Shown here: one piece after another, positions 48,501 to 56,390 of the stretch
Layout: each line of letters opens with the position of its first letter
Numbering within the stretch: position 1 is the first letter of the stretch
NCBI RefSeq assembly: GCF_002886045.1
Contig: NZ_CP025791.1
Location: forward strand, 952,001 to 1,016,000
Length of the DNA stretch: 64,000 nucleotides
Origin: Flavivirga eckloniae
GTDB taxonomy: Bacteria > Bacteroidota > Bacteroidia > Flavobacteriales > Flavobacteriaceae
Direction of reading: 5' to 3'
Notes under the pieces: model-generated
What the model was told of the DNA's origin: nothing
The model's input: the letters and a program-made list of their open reading frames with translations, nothing else
Database searches by the model: none
Program-made: the position numbers and the translations under genes

Positions 48501-49165
48501 TGTCTACTTTCATTACTGGAACAGGTGCTATAGAAGGCAATGCATTAGGCACTATTTACAGTTTTAATTATGCAGGATTAGATCAAAACGGAAGGCCCCA
48601 ATTTATTGATGAAACTGGTGAGATTGTAGATTTTACGACAGATATTACAAGCACAGATGCCTTGGTAAAAATGGGTACAGAAGTACCTGTCTATTATGGT
48701 TCCTGGATTAATGATTTATCGTATAAAAACTGGTCGTTACGTACGTTAACAACATTTACCGCAGGGCATGTTTTTAGAAATAGTGATGTATTTGATCCGG
48801 CTGCATCCTTTGGGAACACATTCAGGGATTTTAACAATCGATGGCAACAACGTGGTGATGAAAATACGACAGATGTACCCGCACAAATATCTAGCTTTAC
48901 AGATCTTTTTGCCAGTGGTTACCAGAATTACCTTTCTTCAGACAAGTTCGTGGATGACGCTTCTACCATACGACTGCAAGAAATTATTCTATCCTATGCT
49001 TTTGATGCTAAAACGTTAAAAGCATTAAAAGTAGATCAGCTTCAATTATCACTACAAGCCAATAATGTGAAAGTTTGGAATTTTAATAAATGGAATATTG
49101 ATCCAAACAATTCATTAATACAAATACAGCCAAGATTTACATTTAGCATAAGCACAACATTTTAA
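45572..49165 (+). CDS. SusC/RagA TonB-linked transporter with STN signalling domain
   Basis: 1197 residues. The signal sequence is followed by an STN (secretin/TonB N-terminal) domain (about 46-118; LSFENESIEKVFEEVEASTN), a CarboxypepD_reg-like domain (about 145-215; GVNIIIKGTQQGAFTDFDGS), a plug (IIIRGLSSINANTSPLVVVN, then DAAAASIWGIRATNGVIVV) and the barrel, ending FTFSISTTF. The STN domain contacts FecR, so this importer also senses its substrate. The SIWGIRATNGV variant of the usual YGxRAANG is familiar from RagAB systems found with TlpA and M16 genes. The substrate is probably peptide-like, judged only by neighbours. Confidence 0.95.
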   Translation: MKKLLNEFRVLNNLYKPDLKMKLTYILFFSTFLQIQANGYSQGTKVSLSFENESIEKVFEEVEASTNFKFLYNSNSININRKVTINVENKSLKLVLKRLFKGTNVKFTIVDRQVILRLFNKSKPQINKPVQSIKTSTSTITDQQTITGRVLDSYGDPIPGVNIIIKGTQQGAFTDFDGSYKIRAAVGDTLYFTGIGFIDQEIVVGMDTVYDVVMKYSTIVLDDVDILYTGYEKIPEERATGSFENVREKTLKRKTDQNILSKINGEVSGVLFNGDGTGRDIDRIIIRGLSSINANTSPLVVVNGFPIEGSINNINPNDIKSITILKDAAAASIWGIRATNGVIVVVTKNGKKSKSLSVDANVTTSFTPTINLTDNNLASADAQVDFYEGLFNAGIFDSDVLFSGALNQTSFEVVHPVIEALLLAQEGLITSQEAENRLDRLRRIDGRDEYTRLFVRPKIWNQYTIALSGGGENNDYRASLTYNGNKEDLLNDKSDQIIANITNNFDFNSKLHLRTNINTSFTKQRFSTSNPDLQSIQSSDVDPLGYLFQIPLNTQILDTNGNYLPTVGIGSNAQTSQLALDSGFLHPWEYNIKQEFDNHNSTARQTELRFQTALSYDISDALKAEVSYQYETSSGNANNIYNQERFVTRNLINLYTQRDADGTITSTPVPDGSIADFVETNLNSHTFRTQLNYDNDFKNGQHKVNGIIGYEARKVTVERRERRLFGYNSETLTNANPDFTTTYELAVFQDAEQIPNPSRDRFVENRFLSYYANLGYTYDDRYTITGSTRLDDTNLFGASKEFRNIPLYSLGVKWNIANENFFNLAAISDLQFRATYGTNGNVDTSTSPFLQAGFFQGNEVFTTNSAFVSTVPNPQLRLEKTRTTNLGLDITLWNGIVEANIDYYNKDSEDLLSFRALNATSGIRGSLLNVGNLTNRGIDTGLSLRLVSSENLNYTTKANFSYNRNEVTNAEVEDFDVSTFITGTGAIEGNALGTIYSFNYAGLDQNGRPQFIDETGEIVDFTTDITSTDALVKMGTEVPVYYGSWINDLSYKNWSLRTLTTFTAGHVFRNSDVFDPAASFGNTFRDFNNRWQQRGDENTTDVPAQISSFTDLFASGYQNYLSSDKFVDDASTIRLQEIILSYAFDAKTLKALKVDQLQLSLQANNVKVWNFNKWNIDPNNSLIQIQPRFTFSISTTF

Positions 49166-49176
49166 TATCCATAAAA

Positions 49177-50595
49177 ATGAAAAAAATAATATATATAATC
49201 ATCGCTTTTGCATTTATTGTAAGTGGATGCACAAGAGATTCTTTCCTAGATATAAAGCCTAAAGGCACTGTTATTCCGAGCACTTTACAAGATTACAGAG
49301 CATTGTTGGATCAAGTATTAGGCCCGCCTATGCAGCCTAGTTTATCTCTCGGATTTGGACGGTCACATTCACTTCCATCTTTTGTAACAGATAATCAAAA
49401 CATAAATGAAGACATTGTTACGTCTTTTGGGCTTAACAGACGTCAAATACGAGCCTATACATTTCAGGAGAGTTTTTATTCTCCACAAGAAGAAGATTTA
49501 GATTGGTTATTATATTACAATCAGATTTATGGAGCAAATCTTATACTGGAAGGATTAGATGAAGTTACAGATGGTACAAGCTCCCAAATAAATGAGTTAA
49601 AGGCTGAGGCTAGGTTACACCGCGCTTTTGCCTATTTTAATTTAGTGAATATCTATAGTGTACATTATGACCCCGCTTCGGCATCTACAGATTTAGGAAT
49701 GCCCATTAGAGAAGGCATAGAGCTTGAAGGACTCGACCTAACAAGAGTGTCTGTTCAAGAAACATACGATTACATTTTAAATGATATTACTATGGGTTTA
49801 AATGACTTAAAAGATTCCCAACCTCAAAATGTCATTTTCCGTCCGTCAAAAGCAGCAGCACAAGGTTTACTTGCCAAGATATATTTGTATATGGGAAACT
49901 ACAATTTGGCCCTAAACGCAGCAAATGAAGCACTAAGCTATAACGATGTTCTTAGAGATATTAATGATGACGAAAGGAGTCAGGAAAACCCCAATGTGAT
50001 ACTTCAACCATTGGCAATAAACAATGTAGAGGTCATTTGGGCTAAAAGCTATCTCTTTTTAGACCCCATATTTGCTACAGAGGAACTTGTAGATTCTTAT
50101 GAGGTTGATGATGCTCGTAGTTTGTGGTATGATACCCTCGAAAATTTCTTTGGTCAAAGCATAGATGGCTCTGCGTATATATCACAATTGAACTCAGAAG
50201 ACTATGCTACAGTAGGAATTACTACAGCAGACATGTACCTTATTGTAGCAGAATGCAATGCGAGACTTGGTAATACAGAGGCAGCAAATACAAGTTTAAA
50301 TCTACTAAGAGAAAACAGGTTTTTTACAGATACTTATACCCCATTAATGATTACCGATCCTACAGAGTTACTCACTTTCGTAAAAGCGGAACGCAGACGC
50401 GAAATGGTGAGCAGCATGCAGCGAATGTTTGATATTAAGCGCTACAACCGTTTTGACAATGACAATATTTCTTTAAGTCATACTGTTGGAAGCCTTTCTG
50501 GGTCTATAGAACCCAATAGTTTAAACTGGGCATTCCCCATCAGTGAAAAATACATTCAACTTAATCCAGAGATTATTCAAAATCCAAGAGATTAA
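49177..50595 (+). CDS. RagB/SusD-like outer membrane lipoprotein
   Basis: 472 residues with lipobox (IVSGCTRDSFLDIKPKG). SusD features: TLQDYRALLDQVLG near the start, LKAEARLHRAFAYFNLVNIY in the TPR-like region, the TTADMYLIVAECNARLGN helix and a C-terminal WAFPISEKYIQLNPEIIQNP. It is shorter than polysaccharide-type SusD proteins such as the 628-residue one at 15727, which fits the smaller RagB-like group. It starts 11 bases after susC and lies in the same operon. Confidence 0.95.
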   Translation: MKKIIYIIIAFAFIVSGCTRDSFLDIKPKGTVIPSTLQDYRALLDQVLGPPMQPSLSLGFGRSHSLPSFVTDNQNINEDIVTSFGLNRRQIRAYTFQESFYSPQEEDLDWLLYYNQIYGANLILEGLDEVTDGTSSQINELKAEARLHRAFAYFNLVNIYSVHYDPASASTDLGMPIREGIELEGLDLTRVSVQETYDYILNDITMGLNDLKDSQPQNVIFRPSKAAAQGLLAKIYLYMGNYNLALNAANEALSYNDVLRDINDDERSQENPNVILQPLAINNVEVIWAKSYLFLDPIFATEELVDSYEVDDARSLWYDTLENFFGQSIDGSAYISQLNSEDYATVGITTADMYLIVAECNARLGNTEAANTSLNLLRENRFFTDTYTPLMITDPTELLTFVKAERRREMVSSMQRMFDIKRYNRFDNDNISLSHTVGSLSGSIEPNSLNWAFPISEKYIQLNPEIIQNPRD

Positions 50596-50612
50596 TTTAA
50601 AACTTTAAGACA

Positions 50613-51716
50613 ATGAAACATATATATAACATTCTTTTAATTGGTATTATTAGTTGTTTTTTTTCCTGTTATACAGAAGAAGTAAAACCAACAGTAATAA
50701 CTACCTCAGACTATACGGTACTTGTAGATTATGCAGTAAGCGCACAAGATACCATAGGGAATATTCCTGGAACATCAAACAAAGGCTCTGTAACATTCAC
50801 AATTGTATCTCAATCTGTACCCAATGCGCTTTCTATTGGAGAAACATATGGAGAACTTATCGTTCAGGATGCCAGTGCTTTTGATCCTGAAATAAATACT
50901 GAAATGAATTTGGTAGTTTCTGTTTCAAAAAATGAAATTACAGAAAACACAAATATTTCAATTACAATAGAAGAACCCTGCCCCGATGTAAACATTAACG
51001 ATTGGTTGGGAAAGATCGCTGTGGTAAATAATGGTACGCAAACCGCTGCTTTTGGTATTGAAAATGACTGTAGTATTTTAACCTTACAAGGAGGTGATGT
51101 AGCAGGATTAACCTGTGATGTAGAAGCAGAAATTTCAATACAATATGAAGAATCTGACTCTAACATAGGAATTATTCTTGTTGAAAGACAAGCCTATGAT
51201 TGTGTTTCTGGAAGTAATCTAGAACTTGAAGCAGATGGAGAGTACGATCAGGATACAGGCATTACAACTCTTAATTACACCTTGTATGAAAACAACAGTA
51301 TAAACAGCACAGGAACTACCACCTTGTTTTTTGATGCTTCAAGCTGCACACCTGTTGTAAATACAGCTATCTGGGATGGAAATTTAACCGTTGAAGAGCC
51401 TGGTTTTTTTGTTGTCTCAGGAACAGGAAAGAGTGGCTGCAATACTTTAGAGATAAGTGGTGATATTTTGAACTGGGGTTGCGACAGTGGCCTCCTACCT
51501 GCCCTAGAAATCAGCTTTACACCCGATTCAGATGGGGCTACGACTGGGACTGCAGTTATGGAAAGGCAAAATTACAATTGTAATGCTGGTGAAAACTTAG
51601 AAATTGAAGCAACAGGTACGTATAATGAGGATACCTCAACTATTGATTTTACTTATGCTTTTTATATTGATGGTGAAGAATTTTTTACAGGAGATATTGT
51701 AATCACTCCAAATTAG
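50613..51716 (+). CDS. Surface lipoprotein with two internal repeats
   Basis: 367 residues. The lipobox is FFSC (ISCFFSCYTEE). The N-terminal third recalls a cadherin-like segment (GSVTFTIVSQSVPNALSIGE). The rest holds two tandem copies of about 120 residues (about 128-243 and 250-365), each with a W near the start (NDWLGK / AIWDGN), a paired-Cys beta region and the recognisable VERQAYDCVSGSNLELEADG / MERQNYNCNAGENLEIEATG. The gene follows susD by 17 bases and ends the operon before a terminator. It is probably a third surface component of the importer (substrate capture). I do not recognise the repeat family. Confidence 0.85.
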   Translation: MKHIYNILLIGIISCFFSCYTEEVKPTVITTSDYTVLVDYAVSAQDTIGNIPGTSNKGSVTFTIVSQSVPNALSIGETYGELIVQDASAFDPEINTEMNLVVSVSKNEITENTNISITIEEPCPDVNINDWLGKIAVVNNGTQTAAFGIENDCSILTLQGGDVAGLTCDVEAEISIQYEESDSNIGIILVERQAYDCVSGSNLELEADGEYDQDTGITTLNYTLYENNSINSTGTTTLFFDASSCTPVVNTAIWDGNLTVEEPGFFVVSGTGKSGCNTLEISGDILNWGCDSGLLPALEISFTPDSDGATTGTAVMERQNYNCNAGENLEIEATGTYNEDTSTIDFTYAFYIDGEEFFTGDIVITPN

Positions 51717-51745
51717 AATTAGTCAAGTCTTTTTTTTCCAATGTA

Positions 51746-51776
51746 AAGTGCACTGCTTATAAAAAGCAGTGCACTT
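51746..51776 (+). terminator. Terminator after the RagAB operon
   Basis: AAGTGCACTGCTT (51746-51758) and AAGCAGTGCACTT (51764-51776) form a perfect 13-bp stem with a five-base loop, 30 bases after the lipoprotein stop and just before the next sigma gene. Confidence 0.75.
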
Positions 51777-51796
51777 ATTAATCTATATTTTATGTT

Positions 51797-52318
51797 ATGG
51801 TTTTAAGAGAACCTATTAAAATTAAAGACAAGGCTATTCTTAAAATAGTTTTTGAAATTTACTATAAAGCACTTTTACATTATGGCATTAGGTTTTTGCA
51901 CTCAGAGCAAGAAAGTAAAGACGTAGTACAAGAAGTATTTATCAAATTGTGGAACAAGAAACTAGAATTTACTAATGAATTAACCTTACGGTCTTATCTA
52001 TATACTTCTGTAAAAAACAAATGCTTAAATAAACTAGAGCAGCAAAAAGTTAAAGATAACTATAGAAAAGATACTATGTTAATTGAAAATGATATCAGTA
52101 GATCAAATCAAGCGATATATAAAGAAGAGATTACAAGACAGCTAGATGCGGCCATATCACAACTTTCTTCAAGAAAACGTGACATAATAAAATTGTCCTT
52201 AAAGGGTTTAAGTAATGACGTAATAGCCACTAGGCTCAATATAAAACTTCAGACTGTTAAAACTATTAAATCACAAGCTTATGAAGCCATAAGAACTTAT
52301 TTTTCAAATACAAATTAG
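51797..52318 (+). CDS. ECF RNA polymerase sigma factor (second)
   Basis: 173 residues. Region 2 (EQESKDVVQEVFIKLWNKKL, LRSYLYTSVKNKCLNKLEQQ) and region 4 (AISQLSSRKRDIIKLSLKGL, NDVIATRLNIKLQTVKTIKS). It differs clearly from the ECF at 43708 and has no FecR immediately beside it. It is placed after the RagAB operon behind a terminator, so it may be expressed on its own or by read-through. The FecR at 44357 is the best candidate partner, by elimination. Confidence 0.93.
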   Translation: MVLREPIKIKDKAILKIVFEIYYKALLHYGIRFLHSEQESKDVVQEVFIKLWNKKLEFTNELTLRSYLYTSVKNKCLNKLEQQKVKDNYRKDTMLIENDISRSNQAIYKEEITRQLDAAISQLSSRKRDIIKLSLKGLSNDVIATRLNIKLQTVKTIKSQAYEAIRTYFSNTN

Positions 52319-52366
52319 GAATAGAGTTATTAAAAATTAGGGATGTGAAATTCTTTAAAATCGTTG

Positions 52367-52448
52367 AAAACACCCCTAAAGGTCCCTCAAGGGGACAATT
52401 TTACCGAATGAGATTCCTCCCTCGAGGGAGGATTAAGGAGGGGATTTT
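52367..52448. repeat. Nested palindromic intergenic element
   Basis: The left part AAAACACCCCTAAAGG (52367-52382) is roughly the reverse complement of the right part GATTAAGGAGGGGATTTT (52431-52448). Each side contains its own palindrome: GTCCCTCAAGGGGAC (52382-52396, imperfect) and the perfect CCTCCCTCGAGGGAGG (52416-52431). GC-rich palindromes of this kind are common dispersed repeats in flavobacterial intergenic DNA. It lies between the sigma gene and the convergent symporter gene and could act as a terminator for both. Confidence 0.6.
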
Positions 52449-52532
52449 TAAATACAAAATACTTTATAAGTCTAATAATAAGAACTTTACAATGAATTTA
52501 AATAATTTAAGTTAAATCGAGCTCACCTTAAA

Positions 52533-54347
52533 TTATAATATTGTAGCTCTAATTTTCTTCCATATTTTAACGAGAAAAAAACCTGAAATCAAGGCCGTTC
52601 CCGTTAGTATTAAAGCATAATTATAGTTTCCATAAATCCAATATCCCGTAGCGAACATACAGCTATAAATAAGTATACAACCTAATAGCATGGCTAATAT
52701 TCCCGATGGTACGCTCCATCCTTCATTTGTGTCATTTAAAGTAATAGCCTCTTCATTCGCTTCATAGATTACCTTAGCCCAGCCCGGTCCACCAGGCTGT
52801 GTTTTTTTATAGAACCCTCGTAATATGTCCTTACTCTCTGGTTGGGTCATATAAGTAGCTAATAGCCAAATCGCCGTTGTGACCAATACAACCATTGGGT
52901 ACTGATAATAATCTTCAAAAACACCCGTTTTCGCATCAAAAAGGTAAGCACCCACTGGCGTCAATTTTAGTACAATAGAAATGATTCCCGAAGCAAACAT
53001 AGCTGTGATCTCACTCCAAGCATTAATACGCCACCAAAACCATCTTAAAATAAATATAAGCCCTGTTCCTGCTCCAAAAACCAATAATATTTCAAAAAGC
53101 TGTAAGGCATTTTGGAGCAATAAAGCCAATAGTGCACTAAGCACCATAAGCACTACAGTAGACAATCGTCCAACAGCCACCAAACGTTTTTCTGAAGCGT
53201 TGGGGTTAATTTGTTGTTTATAAAAATCGTAAACCATATAAGAAGATCCCCAATTTAATTGGGTCGAGATTGTACTCATATAAGCTGCTATTAAAGAGGC
53301 TAAAACCAAACCAAGCAAGCCACTGGGCAATTTTGTTAACATGGCTGAATAAGCCAGATCGTGCCCTAATTTATCATCGGCCACATTAGGAAAAGCTTCT
53401 TGTATGCTCGCCAGATCTGGAAAAACCACTAGAGAAGCCAGTGCTACTAGAATCCATGGCCAAGGACGCAGCGCATAATGCATTATATTAAAGAAAAAAG
53501 TAGCTCCTATAGCGTGATTTTCATCTTTAGCAGCTAGCATTCGCTGAGCAATATAACCGCCACCTCCAGGTTCTGCCCCCGGATACCAAGAACTCCACCA
53601 TTGTACTGCTATTGGAATAATCAATAAGGTTATCAAGGCATGTGTATCGCTAAAATCAGGAAGTATGGAGAGCTTACCTGCTACATGTTCATTTGCTATC
53701 AATTTATCTATCCCTCCTACCTCTGGAATATTTACAAGATAATAAGCAGCACCTATAGCGCCTCCCATAGCTACAAAGAACAATACAAAATCGGTATAAA
53801 CCACACCTTTAAAACCTCCAAGAGCACTAAAAACTACTGTTATAACCCCAGCACTTATAACGGTTTGCCAAGGCTCTAACCCTAACATGATACCACCAAT
53901 TTTTATAGCGGCTAATGTAACTGCCGACATGGTAATAACATTAAAGATGACACCCAAATAAACTGCCCTGAATTTTCTTAAAAACGTGGCTGGCGCTCCG
54001 CCATATCTCAATTCATAAAATTCGATATCTGTATTAACATTAGATTTACGCCATAGTTTGGCGTACACAAAAACGGTTAACAAACCTGTAATTAAAAAAG
54101 CCCACCATACCCAGTTTCCAGATACTCCATTGGTTCTTACAATATCGGTAACTAAATTGGGGGTATCTGTCGAAAAAGTAGTAGCTACCATCGAAACACC
54201 CAATAGCCACCAAGGCATTGTACGTCCAGAAAGAAAAAACTCCGACGAATTTTTACCAGCTTTTTTAGAAACATAAATCCCAATGGACAACGTAATCGTG
54301 AAAAATGCTATTATTAGTAAATAATCAAATGTGCTTAGCGCTACCAT
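52533..54347 (-). CDS. Sodium:solute symporter (SSS family) transporter
   Basis: 604 residues and strongly hydrophobic, with about 13-14 membrane helices. SSS features include the first helices (LLIIAFFTITLSIGIYVSKK), the motif SSEFFLSGRTMPWWLLGVSM, the sodium-site region ATTFSTDTPNLVTDIV and the central SALGGFKGVVYTDFVLFFVA. It imports a small organic solute with sodium. Which solute cannot be told, since sugars, amino acids and nucleosides are all known in this family. It is a single gene with no operon partner, convergent with the sigma gene. Confidence 0.92.
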   Translation of the reverse strand: MVALSTFDYLLIIAFFTITLSIGIYVSKKAGKNSSEFFLSGRTMPWWLLGVSMVATTFSTDTPNLVTDIVRTNGVSGNWVWWAFLITGLLTVFVYAKLWRKSNVNTDIEFYELRYGGAPATFLRKFRAVYLGVIFNVITMSAVTLAAIKIGGIMLGLEPWQTVISAGVITVVFSALGGFKGVVYTDFVLFFVAMGGAIGAAYYLVNIPEVGGIDKLIANEHVAGKLSILPDFSDTHALITLLIIPIAVQWWSSWYPGAEPGGGGYIAQRMLAAKDENHAIGATFFFNIMHYALRPWPWILVALASLVVFPDLASIQEAFPNVADDKLGHDLAYSAMLTKLPSGLLGLVLASLIAAYMSTISTQLNWGSSYMVYDFYKQQINPNASEKRLVAVGRLSTVVLMVLSALLALLLQNALQLFEILLVFGAGTGLIFILRWFWWRINAWSEITAMFASGIISIVLKLTPVGAYLFDAKTGVFEDYYQYPMVVLVTTAIWLLATYMTQPESKDILRGFYKKTQPGGPGWAKVIYEANEEAITLNDTNEGWSVPSGILAMLLGCILIYSCMFATGYWIYGNYNYALILTGTALISGFFLVKIWKKIRATIL

Positions 54348-54553
54348 ATACTCTTAGATTAAAAATGAAATACCTTATTTTTTTAACGGCTTAATATACA
54401 TTAAAAAGTTTCTTTATCACACTTTTTTATACAAATACGCTATTAAGTATGCTATAAGCAAGTTGTTAACTTTATAATTAATAATGAGTTGTGACTTCTA
54501 AAAATAAGTTTCTTCCCTTTTCTATTTAGCCCTCAATTAAACGCAGGAAAAAG

Positions 54554-54586
54554 TTGAGTAATATTGATTAACTTTTTCTATTTTTG
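54554..54586 (+). promoter_or_regulatory. Promoter of tRNA-Leu
   Basis: TTG (54554-54556), a 22-base spacer and TATTTTTG (54579-54586) fit the Bacteroidota promoter consensus TTG-N17-23-TAnnTTTG. The -7 element ends 13 bases before the mature tRNA. Confidence 0.65.
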
Positions 54587-54599
54587 CACAATTCTTAAT

Positions 54600-54684
54600 G
54601 CGCACGTGGCGGAATTGGTAGACGCGCTGGCTTGAGGGGCCAGTATCCGTTTAGGATGTGGAAGTTCGAATCTTCTCGTGCGCA
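54600..54684 (+). tRNA. tRNA-Leu (anticodon GAG)
   Basis: The acceptor arms GCGCACG (54600-54606) and CGTGCGC (54677-54683) pair fully, with discriminator A at 54684. The anticodon stem CTGGC/GCCAG encloses the loop TTGAGGG, with anticodon GAG at 54634-54636. A long variable arm (TATCCGTTTAGGATG) and T-loop TTCGAAT mark a class II tRNA. The CCA end is not encoded. Confidence 0.95.
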
Positions 54685-54783
54685 CAATTTACCTTCTAAA
54701 CTACCCTTAATCGCTTTATAAGCTTCAAAGTTTTTTATTTTACGAGTAGCTCTTCGACTTCTCTTATTATTTTCTACTTTTTG

Positions 54784-54791
54784 TATCTTCG
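54784..54791 (+). promoter_or_regulatory. -7-like element that helps set the thioesterase start
   Basis: TATCTTCG matches TAnnTTTG at seven of eight positions and lies 25 bases before the ATG at 54817. A transcript starting just after it would exclude any start codon at or before 54781. Confidence 0.4.
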
Positions 54792-54816
54792 TTTTAAAGG
54801 CAACAAGGCACAGTTA

Positions 54817-55263
54817 ATGAATTTTAAACCAAAGTTTTCCGATTTTAAACAGAAAGTTGAAGCCAGCTTCCATAGACAAAAATTTATGGAACTCATCAAT
54901 GCCAAATTGGTTGATGTTAAACCTGGCTACTGCGAAATTCAAATACCATACAACGCTTCTTTAACACAACAGCATGGTTTTTTTCACGCTGGCATTATAA
55001 GCACCATAGCAGATAATGCAGCTGGTTACGCCGCTTTTTCATTAATGGAAGAACACTCGTCTGTATTAACTGTTGAATTTAAGTTAAATCTTATGTCTCC
55101 CGGAGATGGAGACTTATTGATAGGTAAAGCAAACGTCTTAAAAAATGGAAAAACCTTAACGATTTGTCGCTCTGAAGTATTTATTCGAAAAAACGGTAAA
55201 GAAAAACTCTGTGCAGCTTCCCAAACAACATTGATTGAATTAAAAAATAAGCCCGATAAATAA
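54817..55263 (+). CDS. PaaI-like hotdog-fold thioesterase
   Basis: 148 residues from the ATG at 54817. A non-ATG frame opens 36 bases further upstream, but that stretch contains the promoter-like TATCTTCG. The hotdog signature is QQHGFFHAGIISTIADNAAG, the usual HGG...AD pattern with the catalytic acidic residue in the long helix, and LTVEFKLNLMSPGDGDLLIG forms the core strands. Members hydrolyse acyl- or aryl-CoA thioesters in the cytoplasm. The substrate is not predictable. It stands upstream of the ECF41 sigma gene but is separated from it by that gene's own promoter. Confidence 0.85.
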   Translation: MNFKPKFSDFKQKVEASFHRQKFMELINAKLVDVKPGYCEIQIPYNASLTQQHGFFHAGIISTIADNAAGYAAFSLMEEHSSVLTVEFKLNLMSPGDGDLLIGKANVLKNGKTLTICRSEVFIRKNGKEKLCAASQTTLIELKNKPDK

Positions 55264-55290
55264 ACAAATCTACATTTATTAAAAATGTAA

Positions 55291-55317
55291 TGTCACGTTT
55301 TTATCATTCTATTTGTC
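55291..55317 (+). promoter_or_regulatory. ECF41-type promoter upstream of the ECF41 sigma gene
   Basis: TGTCACG (55291-55297), 16 bases, then TGTC (55314-55317). ECF41 sigma factors are known to use TGTCACA-N16-CGTC, so the spacing is exact and 9 of 11 bases agree. The start codon follows about 25 bases downstream, indicating autoregulation. Confidence 0.7.
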
Positions 55318-55345
55318 ACTCTTATAGAACTTAAATAATTTGCAA

Positions 55346-56176
55346 TTGAAAAACTACCAAAACCAATTATTTCCATACGCTTACAACATTCTAGGATCTG
55401 TTGAAGATGCAAAAGACGCCATACAAGATGTTTTAACCAAACACCTTTCTGCCAAAAAAAATCATATAGAAAATGAAATTGGATACTTAACTAAGTCGGT
55501 AATAAATCAATCCATTAATATTAAAAAGCGGAATAGCAAAACTACTGTTAATAGGGTATGGCTTCCCGAACCTTTATCTACTGAAAAAGCTGATGCTAAT
55601 ATCGATCGAGACGAAATCATATCATACTCAATGCTCGTACTTCTTGAAAAATTAACTCCTCAAGAACGTGCTGTTTTTATCTTAAAAGAAGCTTTTGATT
55701 ATTCACATAAAGATATAGCAAATACTATCGGTCTTACTATTGAAAACTCACGAAAACTGTTAAGTAGGGGAAAAAACAAGTTGGTTAACTTTAAAACAAT
55801 AAGTCACAGTAACTATGCTTCTCCCATGCCTTCCTACATGGAGAGCTACGTTAAAACAATTAAAAATGGTGATGTAAAACGCTTGGAAGAAATGCTATCA
55901 AAAGACATTTCATTACATGCCGATGGTGGCGAAAACATTAAGGTTGTAAGAGAATTAACGGTTGGGAAATCTGCTTCTTTAAAATTACTATTTTATGTTT
56001 ATAAAACCTATCTGGACTTTTTATCAATTAAAATTACTCAAATTAACCATCAACCAGCTTTATTGTTTTATAATGAAAATACTTTAATCAATTGCCAGGT
56101 ATTTGATTTTGAAGACAATAAGATAAAAAGCATATTTTCTATCGTTGACCCTAATAAATTAAAATCACTTTTTTAG
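55346..56176 (+). CDS. ECF41-family RNA polymerase sigma factor with C-terminal SnoaL-like extension
   Basis: 276 residues from TTG at 55346 (another TTG lies two codons upstream; no usable ATG exists). Region 2 (LFPYAYNILGSVEDAKDAIQ), the ECF41 linker motif WLPEPL and region 4 (LTPQERAVFILKEAFDYSHK, IANTIGLTIENSRKLLSRGK) are followed by an NTF2/SnoaL-like extension of about 110 residues. The extension includes HADGGENIKVVRELTVGK, which corresponds to the DGGGK motif of the group. There is no anti-sigma gene; in ECF41 the extension itself modulates activity. It is expected to transcribe its own gene and the azoreductase-cupin pair, which carries an identical promoter core. Confidence 0.9.
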   Translation: MKNYQNQLFPYAYNILGSVEDAKDAIQDVLTKHLSAKKNHIENEIGYLTKSVINQSINIKKRNSKTTVNRVWLPEPLSTEKADANIDRDEIISYSMLVLLEKLTPQERAVFILKEAFDYSHKDIANTIGLTIENSRKLLSRGKNKLVNFKTISHSNYASPMPSYMESYVKTIKNGDVKRLEEMLSKDISLHADGGENIKVVRELTVGKSASLKLLFYVYKTYLDFLSIKITQINHQPALLFYNENTLINCQVFDFEDNKIKSIFSIVDPNKLKSLF

Positions 56177-56215
56177 TAAATCATCCACGAGCATTCAAAG
56201 GGAAAAAATTATTTT

Positions 56216-56388
56216 AAAGCTTAGAAGATAGCTTTTAGGAGTTACACTTAAGATTTCGTCAGATACTAAAACATGTATTCTGAATTTAGTTCAGGAAATT
56301 CAGTACAGGAAGTGGCATTAGTTCTACTTACAATTTTGAATGCTCCCGATGTAAATTGGAATTCTCAAAGTCGGGTTTCACTAATAAA
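56216..56388. repeat. Interspersed repeat family A, copy 2
   Basis: Shares with 30803-30940 the ordered blocks TCAGATACT.AAAC, AATTCAGTACAG, GG.ATTAGTTCT.CTTAC, ATTTTGAATGC and the end GGTTTCACTAATAAA (approximate). It is about 35 bases longer, with extra sequence around 56272-56290 and a different internal stem (CCCGA...TCGGG, 56345-56375). It ends two bases before the ECF41-type promoter at 56391. Confidence 0.6.
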
Positions 56389-56390
56389 CC

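Noticed and set aside
54781-54816. Upstream-extended start for the thioesterase
   Set aside because: The added stretch begins at a non-ATG codon and contains a promoter-like TATCTTCG.
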